Virus record (IMG/VR): IMGVR_UViG_3300042296_001256
Coordinates: 1 to 62,356 of that record
Direction: 5' to 3' (one strand)
DNA length: 62,356 nucleotides
From: a virus
Position numbers and translations under genes: made by a program. Below, piece by piece: positions 6,903-14,551 of the stretch. Below the pieces are notes generated by a model that was not told where the DNA came from, did not search any database, and saw only the letters and a list, made by a program, of their open reading frames with translations. Positions within the stretch are counted from its first letter, which is position 1, and each line of letters opens with the position of its first letter.

Positions 6903-8045
6903 ATGACACCAAATCCAGTATGTTATAATCGCCTTAGCCAATCACCGGCAGCGATTCATATAGGAACCGTTTCTTTGGGACTTACTCCTAAGGATTACCG
7001 AGCGGACACTGCTCGAAAATGGAGAGCGGGTATTTCTCCAAACACAAATATAGTTCTGTATTCAGATACTTTTAGTAGAGGAATAGACACCGAAGATAAT
7101 GCAGTACCGCGTATCTGGTGGATCGATGGAACTGGAACCTACACTGACAAAATCGCCGAATTAGTAAGTAGACTACCTGACCGAAGTGCAAATAATTATG
7201 CACTGATGAGTTACACAGAGACACTTGCCTGGTTAAAGGCCAGCGGCAAATATGCACTAATTAACTGTGATTACCCAGAATATACGTTCGCAGAGTCACT
7301 GACTGGTTGTCAAACGGTTGCGAATATTGAATCAGGTTACTTGGGAAGCTATTACGGCGGAGGAGACACTGAAATGTTTAACTTAGCAAATCCCACAACA
7401 TCCGTTGGATTTGGAACACACGCTCCAGCTGCATTCAAAGTTAAAGATTTTAATTTAATTAGCGCGACTGGAGTCACCCCAAATGGTAACGGCCTTGGCT
7501 CGGAGGGCGGATTTGTATTAGGAGGAGCAGGCGGTCTTGTACAGACCACAGCAACGGCTGCAAGCGTTTACTCGAATGGCTTTGTATTTGAGGGAGTATT
7601 TGGAGAACTTGTACCTGACAAAACACTTTTTGAATTATATGACACTGTCGCAAATAAAGCAATTTACCAAGTTCGAACAGCTGATTCAGGTATTCAGGTG
7701 TTGAATATCAGTGGATCGATTTGTTATCAAGTCGACTATGACTTGGCTCTAACTCAACCGTCCACGTACATTACCTTCGCTCATAAAGCTGGAGAAACTC
7801 CGATCATTCGAGCGAACGGCGGAGAGAGCCGCAATTTATCAGTAATTACGCCTATTACCTGGACAAACACTACTAAATGGGTAGTTGGATCACATTTAAA
7901 TGCTGGAACATATAGTGAGCAAGTACAGACCGTTAAGTCTTTTAAAATACACTTAGCTAATGATTCAGCTGCTGGCCATAGGGATTTACAGCAACTTTTA
8001 CATTCCGCTAATTATCCAATTGTAAGTAGTCTGTATACAGTTTAA
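6903..8045 (+). CDS. Lectin-like (ConA/LamG-type) virion adhesin, 380 aa
   Basis: The N-terminal half (to about residue 135) has the same layout as the two adhesins at 38.3 and 40.0 kb: a short beta region, then a TDKIAELVSRLP helix and TETLAWLKASGKYALI. The C-terminal half (about 190-380) is beta-rich with repeating aromatic/Gly strands typical of LamG/concanavalin-A-like folds (GFVFEGVFGELVPDKTLFEL, TKWVVGSHLNAGTYSEQVQT). It probably binds host surface glycans as part of a fibre or decoration. It is flanked by a late-type motif and a strong terminator, so it behaves as a single-gene unit. Exact virion location is unknown. Confidence 0.6.
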   Translation: MTPNPVCYNRLSQSPAAIHIGTVSLGLTPKDYRADTARKWRAGISPNTNIVLYSDTFSRGIDTEDNAVPRIWWIDGTGTYTDKIAELVSRLPDRSANNYALMSYTETLAWLKASGKYALINCDYPEYTFAESLTGCQTVANIESGYLGSYYGGGDTEMFNLANPTTSVGFGTHAPAAFKVKDFNLISATGVTPNGNGLGSEGGFVLGGAGGLVQTTATAASVYSNGFVFEGVFGELVPDKTLFELYDTVANKAIYQVRTADSGIQVLNISGSICYQVDYDLALTQPSTYITFAHKAGETPIIRANGGESRNLSVITPITWTNTTKWVVGSHLNAGTYSEQVQTVKSFKIHLANDSAAGHRDLQQLLHSANYPIVSSLYTV

Positions 8046-8063
8046 TCGGTTAATATAACTAAC

Positions 8064-8092
8064 AAAAAAGGACTCTTAAAGAGTCCTTTTTT
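8064..8092. terminator. Bidirectional rho-independent terminator
   Basis: AAAAAAGGACTCT-TAA-AGAGTCCTTTTTT forms a 7-bp stem with A and T tracts on either side. It separates the convergent adhesin gene and the membrane protein gene. Confidence 0.9.
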
Positions 8093-8333
8093 GTTTAACA
8101 AGTTTTTTATATCGCCAACGAAAGTAGAAAGAGCAGCCAAAGAATAGTGCCGCTATGCAGTACAAAACGAAGTTGGCTCTCCATAAACTGCCAGTTACCT
8201 GCATTAGCCAATACTGTACGATATCGAAACCGAACGGATTGAAGAACAGTGCGATCATCATGCACCATGTTGCCAGGTTGGCCATTAAGGTTTGTCTCCA
8301 AGTTTTGACTCTCACTGTCCATAGGGTTATCAT
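8076..8333 (-). CDS. Small two-TM phage membrane protein
   Basis: Residues about 17-37 (LATWCMMIALFFNPFGFDIV) and 52-72 (FVLYCIAALFFGCSFYFRW) are membrane segments, followed by a basic tail KKLVKQKRTL. The pattern NLATWCMMIALFFNPFGFD and TGSLWRANFVLYCIAALFFG resembles a small membrane protein I have seen in large phages. Starts at 8333 or at an internal Met (about 8285) are both possible. Its 3' end overlaps the terminator. Another ORF in a shifted frame (8107-8382) lacks such features. Confidence 0.65.
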   Translation of the reverse strand: MITLWTVRVKTWRQTLMANLATWCMMIALFFNPFGFDIVQYWLMQVTGSLWRANFVLYCIAALFFGCSFYFRWRYKKLVKQKRTL

Positions 8334-8391
8334 TTTTCAAAGAGTCAGTGATTGACTCTAGGAAATTAAAAGTAAATTTCAAGATTATTTA

Positions 8392-8652
8392 TTACCACTT
8401 AGGTTGCTCGCCTATTTGATCTAGCGCGCAGTGAAATCCTACCAGTCGAGTCTTTGCTTCAAGAAAACAGCCGCATATTCCACATTGGGATAGGGTCTCT
8501 CCAAAATGAGGACACTGTTTGCAAATGGACATTCGGTGATTCTTTAGATCTTCACTAACAAACACTTTATCGATGATTCGGCTAAGTACCGTAGGTTTTG
8601 GAGTTGCTGGCGTTGAACCGCATCCGCAGTCTTCAGTAGTTTGATCAGTCAT
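8392..8652 (-). CDS. Cys-rich zinc-ribbon protein, 86 aa
   Basis: Two clusters, CKQCPHFGETLSQCGICGCF and a later HC, give at least four closely spaced Cys that could bind zinc. The N-terminus MTDQTTEDCGCGSTPATP adds three more. The pattern is that of small phage zinc-ribbon proteins of unknown function. It starts directly after the UVDE gene stop and is probably cotranscribed with it. Confidence 0.7.
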   Translation of the reverse strand: MTDQTTEDCGCGSTPATPKPTVLSRIIDKVFVSEDLKNHRMSICKQCPHFGETLSQCGICGCFLEAKTRLVGFHCALDQIGEQPKW

Positions 8653-9627
8653 TTAGTCTGCTATTTTTTCAAAGTATCTTTTATCATCGAACTCCAAGTA
8701 GTTTTCAAGAAGACTCACAGAAGAGTCACGATACTTAAGTACGGCTAGGTCTTTTGCCTTGGCCTCTATCTCAATATCGAAACTGCGATTATAAGTATTT
8801 ATCTGTTCGTAAACGTAATCAGCATGGGATCTGGCAATAACTGACGGATCTTCAAATGTTTTTTTACTACTAGAGTAATGAGTGAGCGGAGTCACGCGTC
8901 CCCAGGTAGTGGCAGCTAGGGCGAGTGCAGCTTCCTCAGTAAGATCGCTGGTGTTAAAACGGTGATGATGGAAATCAAATGTAATTGGCGTGCCAATATT
9001 CGTATAGACTAATTGAAAAAGATCGAGTACCGAGTACTGTGTAGCCTTATCGTCGTTTTCGACAACAAGCCTGGCCTTAGTATTTTCGTGGAGACGTTGA
9101 AAATTCTGACAGAATCGTTGAGCAGCGGACTCCTTATCGCCATAGGTCCCACCGACATGAATGTTAATTGGATAATTATGGTCAATTGGCAAGCCCATTA
9201 AGGTCATAATTTGCGCATGCTGGTCCAGATCCTTGACTGTTTTTGTGACAACCGCTGGATTGGGAGATGGCAGAACATCGAACTGGCCTGGATGCATTGA
9301 GATTCGCATGCCGTTTGCAATTACAAACTTGCCGATTGCCTGCATGTCTGGCAAGATTTCCATAAAGTTTGGAAGCTGAGTAATTTCGTACTCTGACATC
9401 CATGGAAAAATATCGCTTGACATTCGATATACGTAAATGCCATTAGCTAAATTCCATTGTAGAATTTTTAGAACATCTTTTATATTTTGATGCGCAAGCT
9501 CAGCACAATATGAAACGCCCTTTTCTTGAAAGGTTTTACGGATCATACCTCGATTGGCTGTAATTTTTTGGTCGGCTAGAGACAAGTTAATGCAACAGTA
9601 ACCCAAACGGACGTTAGTATCTTTCAT
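8653..9627 (-). CDS. uvsE: UV damage endonuclease (UVDE), 324 aa
   Basis: A TIM-barrel metal-dependent endonuclease that nicks DNA 5' of UV photoproducts. Family signatures: RLGYCCINLSL at the N-terminus, a NLANGIYVYRMSSDIFPW block, RISMHPGQFDVLPSPNP, NIHVGGTYGDKE, VVENDD and FDFHHHRFN, which supply the His/Glu/Asp metal ligands. Full family length. It has an early-type promoter directly upstream. With MutM, the MBD4-like glycosylase and DNA ligase it forms a sizeable repair set. Confidence 0.96.
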   Translation of the reverse strand: MKDTNVRLGYCCINLSLADQKITANRGMIRKTFQEKGVSYCAELAHQNIKDVLKILQWNLANGIYVYRMSSDIFPWMSEYEITQLPNFMEILPDMQAIGKFVIANGMRISMHPGQFDVLPSPNPAVVTKTVKDLDQHAQIMTLMGLPIDHNYPINIHVGGTYGDKESAAQRFCQNFQRLHENTKARLVVENDDKATQYSVLDLFQLVYTNIGTPITFDFHHHRFNTSDLTEEAALALAATTWGRVTPLTHYSSSKKTFEDPSVIARSHADYVYEQINTYNRSFDIEIEAKAKDLAVLKYRDSSVSLLENYLEFDDKRYFEKIAD

Positions 9628-9645
9628 GTAGTTATTATACTACAA
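9628..9645 (-). promoter_or_regulatory. Probable early promoter, GTAGTATAATAACTAC
   Basis: The minus strand reads TTGTAGTATAATAACTAC before the uvsE ATG at 9627. TATAAT ends 6 nt before the ATG. It overlaps the last codons of the preceding gene. Confidence 0.65.
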
Positions 9646-9912
9646 AATTGTATTGGCTAGTTGAACCGATAACCAAATTCCTAAATATGACCCGGCTACT
9701 GAGCCAGTAACATAACCAAACCATTGGTGTAGTGAATCTTCGCTCTTTGCAATTTTTCGGATTACGAAAAAATTTAGTGAAGCTATTGTAAAATCACTAA
9801 CTGCTGCTAAGTGATATTGAGTTTCAGCAACTGCTCTAAAATTTATGCATAAAATTCCATACAGTACAAGCTGAATTGCAAATAATAATAAACATTCTTT
9901 TAATTTTGTCAT
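9640..9912 (-). CDS. Small three-TM membrane protein, 90 aa
   Basis: Hydrophobic segments lie at about 7-24 (LLLFAIQLVLYGILCI), 37-52 (FTIASLNFFVIRKIAK) and 65-88 (YVTGSVAGSYLGIWLSVQLA). I chose ATG 9912 rather than TTG 9918. It follows the gene ending at 9919 without a gap. A similar membrane protein occurs in other T4-like phages, as far as I recall. No function is known; a holin role is not supported by anything seen here. Confidence 0.65.
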   Translation of the reverse strand: MTKLKECLLLFAIQLVLYGILCINFRAVAETQYHLAAVSDFTIASLNFFVIRKIAKSEDSLHQWFGYVTGSVAGSYLGIWLSVQLANTIL

Positions 9913-9918
9913 AGACAA

Positions 9919-10509
9919 TTAGTTATATAAAAAGTTACGAATTAATAGTTTAATATTTTTGAATATTAAAGATTTCCTAGAATTAAGAGATTTGGTAAAA
10001 GAAACTGACCAGTTTGAAGCATTATTTGCCTCAATTGACTTACTGTCAAATTTGTAACCAATCATAAAGCCTACATCAAATAACGATTCCACTAATTGTA
10101 TAATTTGATTCACTAAGTCTGAGTCAGTTTTTTGCGAATCAAAGTCAGCAGCGGATGGAGCCAGTAATTTAAGTGCTGATTTTTTAAGTGTACCAATTGA
10201 CTTTAATTGATTTTGTATTTCCATATAAATGAAAGTATATGCCTCAATTACCAGTTTATCAGCAGTTCCTGGCGAATTTAATAGAGCAGCTTGGACCATT
10301 GCTGGAGTTTTACCAACTAGCCAGGTACTAAATTTATCAATTACCTGGTATACGTTAACAATCTTATTTGCTTTATCTAACTCAGTTTTATAAGTACTTT
10401 TAAATTCAGAAATACTCTTAAGTTGATTAGCTGTACACTCATTAATTGAACTAGTTAAAATAGCTGGACTAAGTGCTTCATTTGTAAAAGTTTTAAAGGT
10501 CTTAATCAT
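9919..10509 (-). CDS. Hypothetical protein with capsid-targeting-like N-terminus, 196 aa
   Basis: The start MIKTFKTFTNEALSP fits the MKxFxxFxxEA leader shared by several proteins in this genome. The rest is alpha-helical with no recognised domain. A 7-8 residue conserved-looking IQLVESLFDVGFMIGYKFDS stretch lies near residue 140. It could be a minor head-internal protein if the leader is a true targeting peptide (inference). Confidence 0.6.
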   Translation of the reverse strand: MIKTFKTFTNEALSPAILTSSINECTANQLKSISEFKSTYKTELDKANKIVNVYQVIDKFSTWLVGKTPAMVQAALLNSPGTADKLVIEAYTFIYMEIQNQLKSIGTLKKSALKLLAPSAADFDSQKTDSDLVNQIIQLVESLFDVGFMIGYKFDSKSIEANNASNWSVSFTKSLNSRKSLIFKNIKLLIRNFLYN

Positions 10510-10545
10510 AACACGTAATATTTTTATAATGTTATCTATTTCAGC

Positions 10546-11172
10546 CTAATTAATATTAACAAAGTTATAATTACTAGTTACAGTTCGGATGACTCTAACT
10601 ACATCTAATGCATCTTGCAGAGCATCATGGGTTACTTCTCCAGATAATTGGCATCGATCCATGCACGTCTGTAAATTAGGTAAGCTCTCGTCAGTTTTCC
10701 AATTCATTAACAGAATGGCTGGATCCAAGATTCTCTGTCTAATCTGCACGTTTGAACTCCAGTTTGGAAGTTTCTGCAGAAATACTTTGTCAAAACTTGC
10801 AAAGTTCTTACCTGCTGCATTAATTTTTACGCAACCAGTCGCCTCAGCTGGGATACCATTTGAAGCTAGCCACATTTGAAATGAGTGGGCTACTAGTCCA
10901 ACCGGTAAAATGTTATGATACTTTCGGTATGCGAGACGTTCGTCCTTTGTTAGATTCTCTAAACCGCCAAGAATTTTTAGAATCCAAGAGTTTAGAGATA
11001 GGGCAAATGGACTTCCTACATACGTAGTGTGTTCCACAATACACTGAAATTTAGGTAGTTCTTCCAATGAGGCTGGATTTAGGGTGTCCTCAATGACAGC
11101 TCCAATCTGTAAAATTTGACAGGTCTCTGGATCAAGACCCGTCGTTTCAATATCAATCGATACGTATTTCAT
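10546..11172 (-). CDS. DEDD 3'-5' exonuclease (DnaQ/RNase T-like), 208 aa
   Basis: Motif Exo I is SIDIETTGLDP (D7, E9). Exo II is around GKNFASFDKVFLQ. Exo III is HDALQDALDVVRVI, with the His and Asp of the DEDDh type. It should degrade single-stranded DNA or RNA 3' ends. It lies 2 nt from the DUF3127 gene and in the same operon as guanylate kinase and ligase, which suggests a replication or repair role. Confidence 0.9.
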   Translation of the reverse strand: MKYVSIDIETTGLDPETCQILQIGAVIEDTLNPASLEELPKFQCIVEHTTYVGSPFALSLNSWILKILGGLENLTKDERLAYRKYHNILPVGLVAHSFQMWLASNGIPAEATGCVKINAAGKNFASFDKVFLQKLPNWSSNVQIRQRILDPAILLMNWKTDESLPNLQTCMDRCQLSGEVTHDALQDALDVVRVIRTVTSNYNFVNIN

Positions 11173-11174
11173 AA

Positions 11175-11603
11175 TTAAAAGTCGAATGGTAAATCGTCAT
11201 CAGTCAAAGTAGACTGAGTCGATGTTGATTTTTTTGGTGCAGAGGTCTCAATTCCAAGGCTACGGAAGATTTCGTCATCGTCCTCATCATTAAAATCAGA
11301 AGCAGGTTTACTTACGTTAGCTCTCTGCTGTCCGTTGATTCGGTAAGCCTCAAGGCTATTAAAGTATTTTGTCTGACCTGACTTGTCTGTCCAGTCTCGG
11401 CCTTTTACATCAAACGCAACTGAGACAGTATCTCCGATTCCATAAGAATCAATCATGTCACATTTGTCCTGTACAAGTCCAAATACAATTTTTTGCGGGT
11501 ACTTATCTCCCGATTCAATTACAAATTCTCTCTTACGAAAGCCTTTATTGAAAGTCTGTGCTGGGAAAATCTCAATGATTATTCCGTTTAGTTCAAATGC
11601 CAT
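11175..11603 (-). CDS. DUF3127 OB-fold protein, SSB-like, 142 aa
   Basis: Residues 1-95 follow the DUF3127 pattern: an opening beta-strand, KREFVIESGDKYPQKIVF, DSYGIGDTVSVAFDVKGRDW and KYFNSLEAYRI. The C-terminus is a disordered acidic tail ending DDDLPFDF, the hallmark of single-strand DNA-binding proteins that recruit partners. DUF3127 is largely confined to Bacteroidota, so this is strong host evidence. It is probably the phage SSB or an auxiliary ssDNA binder. It lies between exonuclease and guanylate kinase genes. Confidence 0.85.
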   Translation of the reverse strand: MAFELNGIIIEIFPAQTFNKGFRKREFVIESGDKYPQKIVFGLVQDKCDMIDSYGIGDTVSVAFDVKGRDWTDKSGQTKYFNSLEAYRINGQQRANVSKPASDFNDEDDDEIFRSLGIETSAPKKSTSTQSTLTDDDLPFDF

Positions 11604-11604
11604 A

Positions 11605-12084
11605 TTAGAAATCGTGGTTAGTTATTTTTATATCATAATTTGTGAAGCCTTCAAAATCTTTACGATCGGCCTCTAATCGTCTGTCTACTGAATCACCGGG
11701 CATGTCTCGGTCCATCATACGTTGACGCCTAACATCCTCAGCAATATCAAAGAATATTACCAATGACTCTTTACGCGCATCATCAGACAGGTGAGCTAAG
11801 CCACTAGGTGTCATGATGAATACGTCATCCTCATCGAATTGGTCACGAGTAGTTCCGTAAATCCAGCCATTAAACTCAACGTATTCATAGAACTCGTCAT
11901 TTTTAATTAGATCAGCTGCCTGTTCTGGACTTAAGAAGAAGTAATCTCTTCCTTCAACTTCCCCTTCGCGTGGAGGGCGTGTTGTGTAACTTACTGCGTA
12001 CCTAAAACCTCTATCTTCGAATTTTTTACGAAGAAAATCTTTTCCGCTTGCGGCTCTGCCGACTACAATTATTCGTTTGCTCAT
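11605..12084 (-). CDS. gmk: Guanylate kinase, 159 aa
   Basis: It phosphorylates (d)GMP to (d)GDP, feeding the dNTP pool. The P-loop GRAASGKD (residues 9-16) is followed by the guanylate-kinase GMP-binding region VSYTTRPPREGEVEGRDYFF and FYEYVEFNGWIYGT, then FFDIAEDVRRQRMMDRD. It is somewhat shorter than the bacterial enzyme (about 205 aa), with a reduced C-terminal region. It lies between ligase and the DUF3127 gene in one operon. Confidence 0.93.
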   Translation of the reverse strand: MSKRIIVVGRAASGKDFLRKKFEDRGFRYAVSYTTRPPREGEVEGRDYFFLSPEQAADLIKNDEFYEYVEFNGWIYGTTRDQFDEDDVFIMTPSGLAHLSDDARKESLVIFFDIAEDVRRQRMMDRDMPGDSVDRRLEADRKDFEGFTNYDIKITNHDF

Positions 12085-12091
12085 ATATAAA

Positions 12092-13381
12092 TTAAAATTC
12101 TCTCTTTTGACCGTGGATTGCTTTGAATACTGGAAATCTTAGGGAATGAGCTCCGTGTTGATCAGTAGTTTCTTCAAAGAATTGAACGGTAATTGTTTTA
12201 CCTAAAATTTCATTTGGGTTTTTGTGATAGTATCTTCGCTGTTCAATATTAAAACCTGAACCCACTCTAACTGTATTGCCTTTATGCTCTACGATTACTG
12301 CTTTCAACATGACCTCCTCAACCTCTTTTCCCATGTCAATGATACGATTTACGTCAGATTCAAGATCAATTACGACGTATTCTGCATCGTGCATCTTTTT
12401 AACTTTAAGCAGATTCTTTGAGCGTTTGCCTTCGTAACCAATATCCTTACGCATCATTACTCCTTCGTAACCCATTTCAGTTGCATCAGCTACAATCTTT
12501 TCAAATTCGTCAACCGATTTTATTTGAAATTGTGGAAGTGGTTCTGCATAGGTTAAGTCAGTTACGATTGCATTTAAGATAATTAATCGAGCTGAAAGAG
12601 AAACTTCCCCTGCTTGATTATTAAATTCAGCCATTTCTAAGAAGTCAAATACGTAATACTTTGGAGTCTGAATCGTATGGTTCTTTCTGCCGATCTCCTT
12701 GATAATTCCTTGGAAATCTTCAAGTCCACCTTCTTTCATAACGCAAACTTCTCCGTCCAATACTTTGTTTCTGAGACCAAGTTTCTTAATGTCCTCTGCT
12801 AAAACTGAAAGAGTTAAGAATTCATTGCCCGCTCGTGAATAAAATTTAGGTTCTCCGTGTTCGTCAATTATTGTAATACACCGAACTCCATCAAGCTTAC
12901 GACTTGCCCACCATTCTCCAGATTCGAAATTTACCTTCTTTTCATTTCCGTCAAACTTCTCAGCGAGAGCGACATCAAAAGTAGGAACCGTTCCGGGCAT
13001 TACTGAGTTAATTAAAGTAGCCGTAGCTCTAGTCTTTAAGTTACGATCTATCACATCATAGATCACATCTGCGAACTCCTGATTCTTGGCAATAAAACCA
13101 TTAACTACCTGTATAGCATTATGGCCAGTGACACGACGTTCATTCAGATCGTCAAGTAATTGAAACAAGTTATCGTAACTATCGACAGTAAGATCTTGAC
13201 GCTTTTTCAAGTTATCTGAGGTAACGTAGTACTGCTTAAACGGAGAGTATACGTATTCAAATAACTTACGCAAGGTCGAGGTATCATACTTTTTAAGTAT
13301 CTCCTTTTTATCGTTGGTTGAAGAAGTAGCCTTCATTTCTTCAATGAACTCGGCAACCTGTTTAAAATCTGATGTTTTCAT
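12092..13381 (-). CDS. ATP-dependent DNA ligase, 429 aa
   Basis: It seals nicks in phage DNA. Nucleotidyltransferase motifs: ASRKLDGVR with the adenylated K162, FYSRAGNE, KVLDGEVCVM, YEGVMMRKD and LLKVKKMHDAEYVV. A C-terminal OB domain follows (VRVGSGFNIEQR, GKTITVQF). Size and layout match T4 gp30-type ligases. I chose ATG 13381 (MKTSDFKQ), 7 nt after a TATAAT box; the longer frame to 13429 would run through a terminator hairpin and is not credible. Confidence 0.95.
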   Translation of the reverse strand: MKTSDFKQVAEFIEEMKATSSTNDKKEILKKYDTSTLRKLFEYVYSPFKQYYVTSDNLKKRQDLTVDSYDNLFQLLDDLNERRVTGHNAIQVVNGFIAKNQEFADVIYDVIDRNLKTRATATLINSVMPGTVPTFDVALAEKFDGNEKKVNFESGEWWASRKLDGVRCITIIDEHGEPKFYSRAGNEFLTLSVLAEDIKKLGLRNKVLDGEVCVMKEGGLEDFQGIIKEIGRKNHTIQTPKYYVFDFLEMAEFNNQAGEVSLSARLIILNAIVTDLTYAEPLPQFQIKSVDEFEKIVADATEMGYEGVMMRKDIGYEGKRSKNLLKVKKMHDAEYVVIDLESDVNRIIDMGKEVEEVMLKAVIVEHKGNTVRVGSGFNIEQRRYYHKNPNEILGKTITVQFFEETTDQHGAHSLRFPVFKAIHGQKREF

Positions 13382-13400
13382 ATTGATTATTATACTAAAC
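13382..13400 (-). promoter_or_regulatory. Probable early promoter, GTTTAGTATAATAATCAAT
   Basis: The minus strand carries TATAAT 7 nt before the ligase ATG at 13381 and directly after a terminator, so the operon ligase-gmk-DUF3127-exonuclease begins here. Confidence 0.65.
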
Positions 13401-13426
13401 AAAAAAAGCCGCTGTCGCGGCTTTTT
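13401..13426 (-). terminator. Rho-independent terminator
   Basis: The minus strand reads AAAAAGCCGC-GACA-GCGGCTTTTTTT, a 5-bp GC stem with a T run. It ends the transcript of the gene at 13445-14011 just before the ligase promoter. Flanking A/T tracts could also let it work on the plus strand. Confidence 0.85.
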
Positions 13427-13444
13427 CATAAAATTTATAAATTA

Positions 13445-14011
13445 TTAGCTAGGGTTTACAACCTCTTCGTTAGCCAAGTTATCAAGTTCGTCTTGTTTCG
13501 CCATTCCAACTTTGATAGTTTGGATAATACGATCAAGCTCTTTCATTTCCATTACTGAAGTGTTAAGAGCTACTGCGATACGAAATACACGTTGTGCTGA
13601 TTCAAGGCTAGATCCTTCGAACTTGTTAAGTAGAATTGCTGCAGCTTCTAGGGCAGATGCCTGAATTTGAACTGCTCCACTCGATTCAGTGTTTTCGTCC
13701 TGTTCCTGCTCCAATCGCGCAATTGCAGAAGAGAATCCCAAGAAACAATTCATTACCATGAATGCTTCATTAGGGCCAGTGAAAGTAAATTTACCTCCAT
13801 TGCATGCATTTTTGATCCATTTAAGATCAGCTAATTCTAATTTAACTGGGAAGTATCCAGTACGACGATTGATAAGCATGTCAAGTTCTGACATTTCTTG
13901 TACAGGCTCTTCGCCGCCTTCTTGTGTTGGTTCCATTTCTGGAGAAGTTTCTTCGACCATTACAGTTTCTTCAACTAATAAGTCGGTTGCTAGTTCTTGT
14001 GAGTTTTCCAT
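13445..14011 (-). CDS. Hypothetical acidic protein, 188 aa
   Basis: The N-terminal 45 residues are rich in Glu and probably disordered (MENSQELATDLLVEETVMVE). A helical body follows (LADLKWIKNACNGGKFTF, ALEAAAILLNKFEGSS). No recognised family. A variant of the early motif (TAGTAGAATAAT) lies upstream around 14027-14048 and a terminator follows, so it is its own transcription unit. Confidence 0.65.
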   Translation of the reverse strand: MENSQELATDLLVEETVMVEETSPEMEPTQEGGEEPVQEMSELDMLINRRTGYFPVKLELADLKWIKNACNGGKFTFTGPNEAFMVMNCFLGFSSAIARLEQEQDENTESSGAVQIQASALEAAAILLNKFEGSSLESAQRVFRIAVALNTSVMEMKELDRIIQTIKVGMAKQDELDNLANEEVVNPS

Positions 14012-14064
14012 TTGAATAAAGATATTGTTTAGATTATTATTCTACTAGGAAACTTGAACTAGTT

Positions 14065-14535
14065 TTAGGAAAGTCTGTCTAAAATTATAAGTTGGGCTCG
14101 CGAAACTTTTGAGTAAGCCTCTTTGATATCGATGAATCCGGCCCAGTCAATCTCTTCTGCCTGAAGTTGGCTCTTTGGAATAGTTAATGACTCCAGCTCA
14201 ATCTCAGATAGATCCTCAATTCGGAAAACGAAATAGTGTAGTGCATTCTTGTACTTGCCGTCTTTATCGTAAACTTCAACTGTCTGCACGGGCAATTCTA
14301 ATTTATCTGGAGAAAGATAGATTCCTGTCTCTTCGCTAAGTTCTCGTAGAGCAGCATTCATTAGGTCTTCGCCAGCTTCGACCTTGCCCTTTGGAATTCC
14401 CATGATTGGTCTAACCCAACTTCCATTAGTTGGATGAACTAGTAAAATTTTTTGATTGTATAATATTGCTACACCGGCCGTATCGTGGCCAGCTGATGAC
14501 TCAGCTAAGAATTCAGAGAATGCTTTAATCTTCAT
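14065..14535 (-). CDS. Nudix hydrolase with capsid-targeting-like leader, 156 aa
   Basis: A perfect Nudix box (GX5EX7REUXEEXGU) runs from G50 to I72: GKVEAGEDLMNAALRELSEE then TGI. The enzyme hydrolyses a nucleoside diphosphate linked to another group; the substrate (damaged dNTP, ADP-ribose, NAD or RNA cap) cannot be read from the sequence. The N-terminus MKIKAFSEFLAESSAG looks like a T4 capsid-targeting peptide with an LAE|S cleavage site ahead of the domain, so the enzyme may be injected with the DNA (inference). Early-type promoter directly upstream. Confidence 0.92.
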   Translation of the reverse strand: MKIKAFSEFLAESSAGHDTAGVAILYNQKILLVHPTNGSWVRPIMGIPKGKVEAGEDLMNAALRELSEETGIYLSPDKLELPVQTVEVYDKDGKYKNALHYFVFRIEDLSEIELESLTIPKSQLQAEEIDWAGFIDIKEAYSKVSRAQLIILDRLS

Positions 14536-14551
14536 TTAGTTATTATACTAA
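14536..14551 (-). promoter_or_regulatory. Probable early promoter, TTTAGTATAATAACTAA
   Basis: TATAAT lies 6 nt before the Nudix gene ATG at 14535. The box overlaps the final codons and stop of the upstream 332-aa gene. Confidence 0.6.

Noticed and set aside
8107-8382. 91-aa ORF overlapping the two-TM protein
   Set aside because: Only one of the overlapping frames shows ordered membrane segments and family-like sequence (8076-8333). The other has a leader-like start but no plausible body. It remains possible that a short upstream peptide is translated.
13382-13429. Longer N-terminus for DNA ligase
   Set aside because: It would be read through a terminator hairpin and promoter, and the residues (MKKPRQRLFLF) do not resemble ligases.
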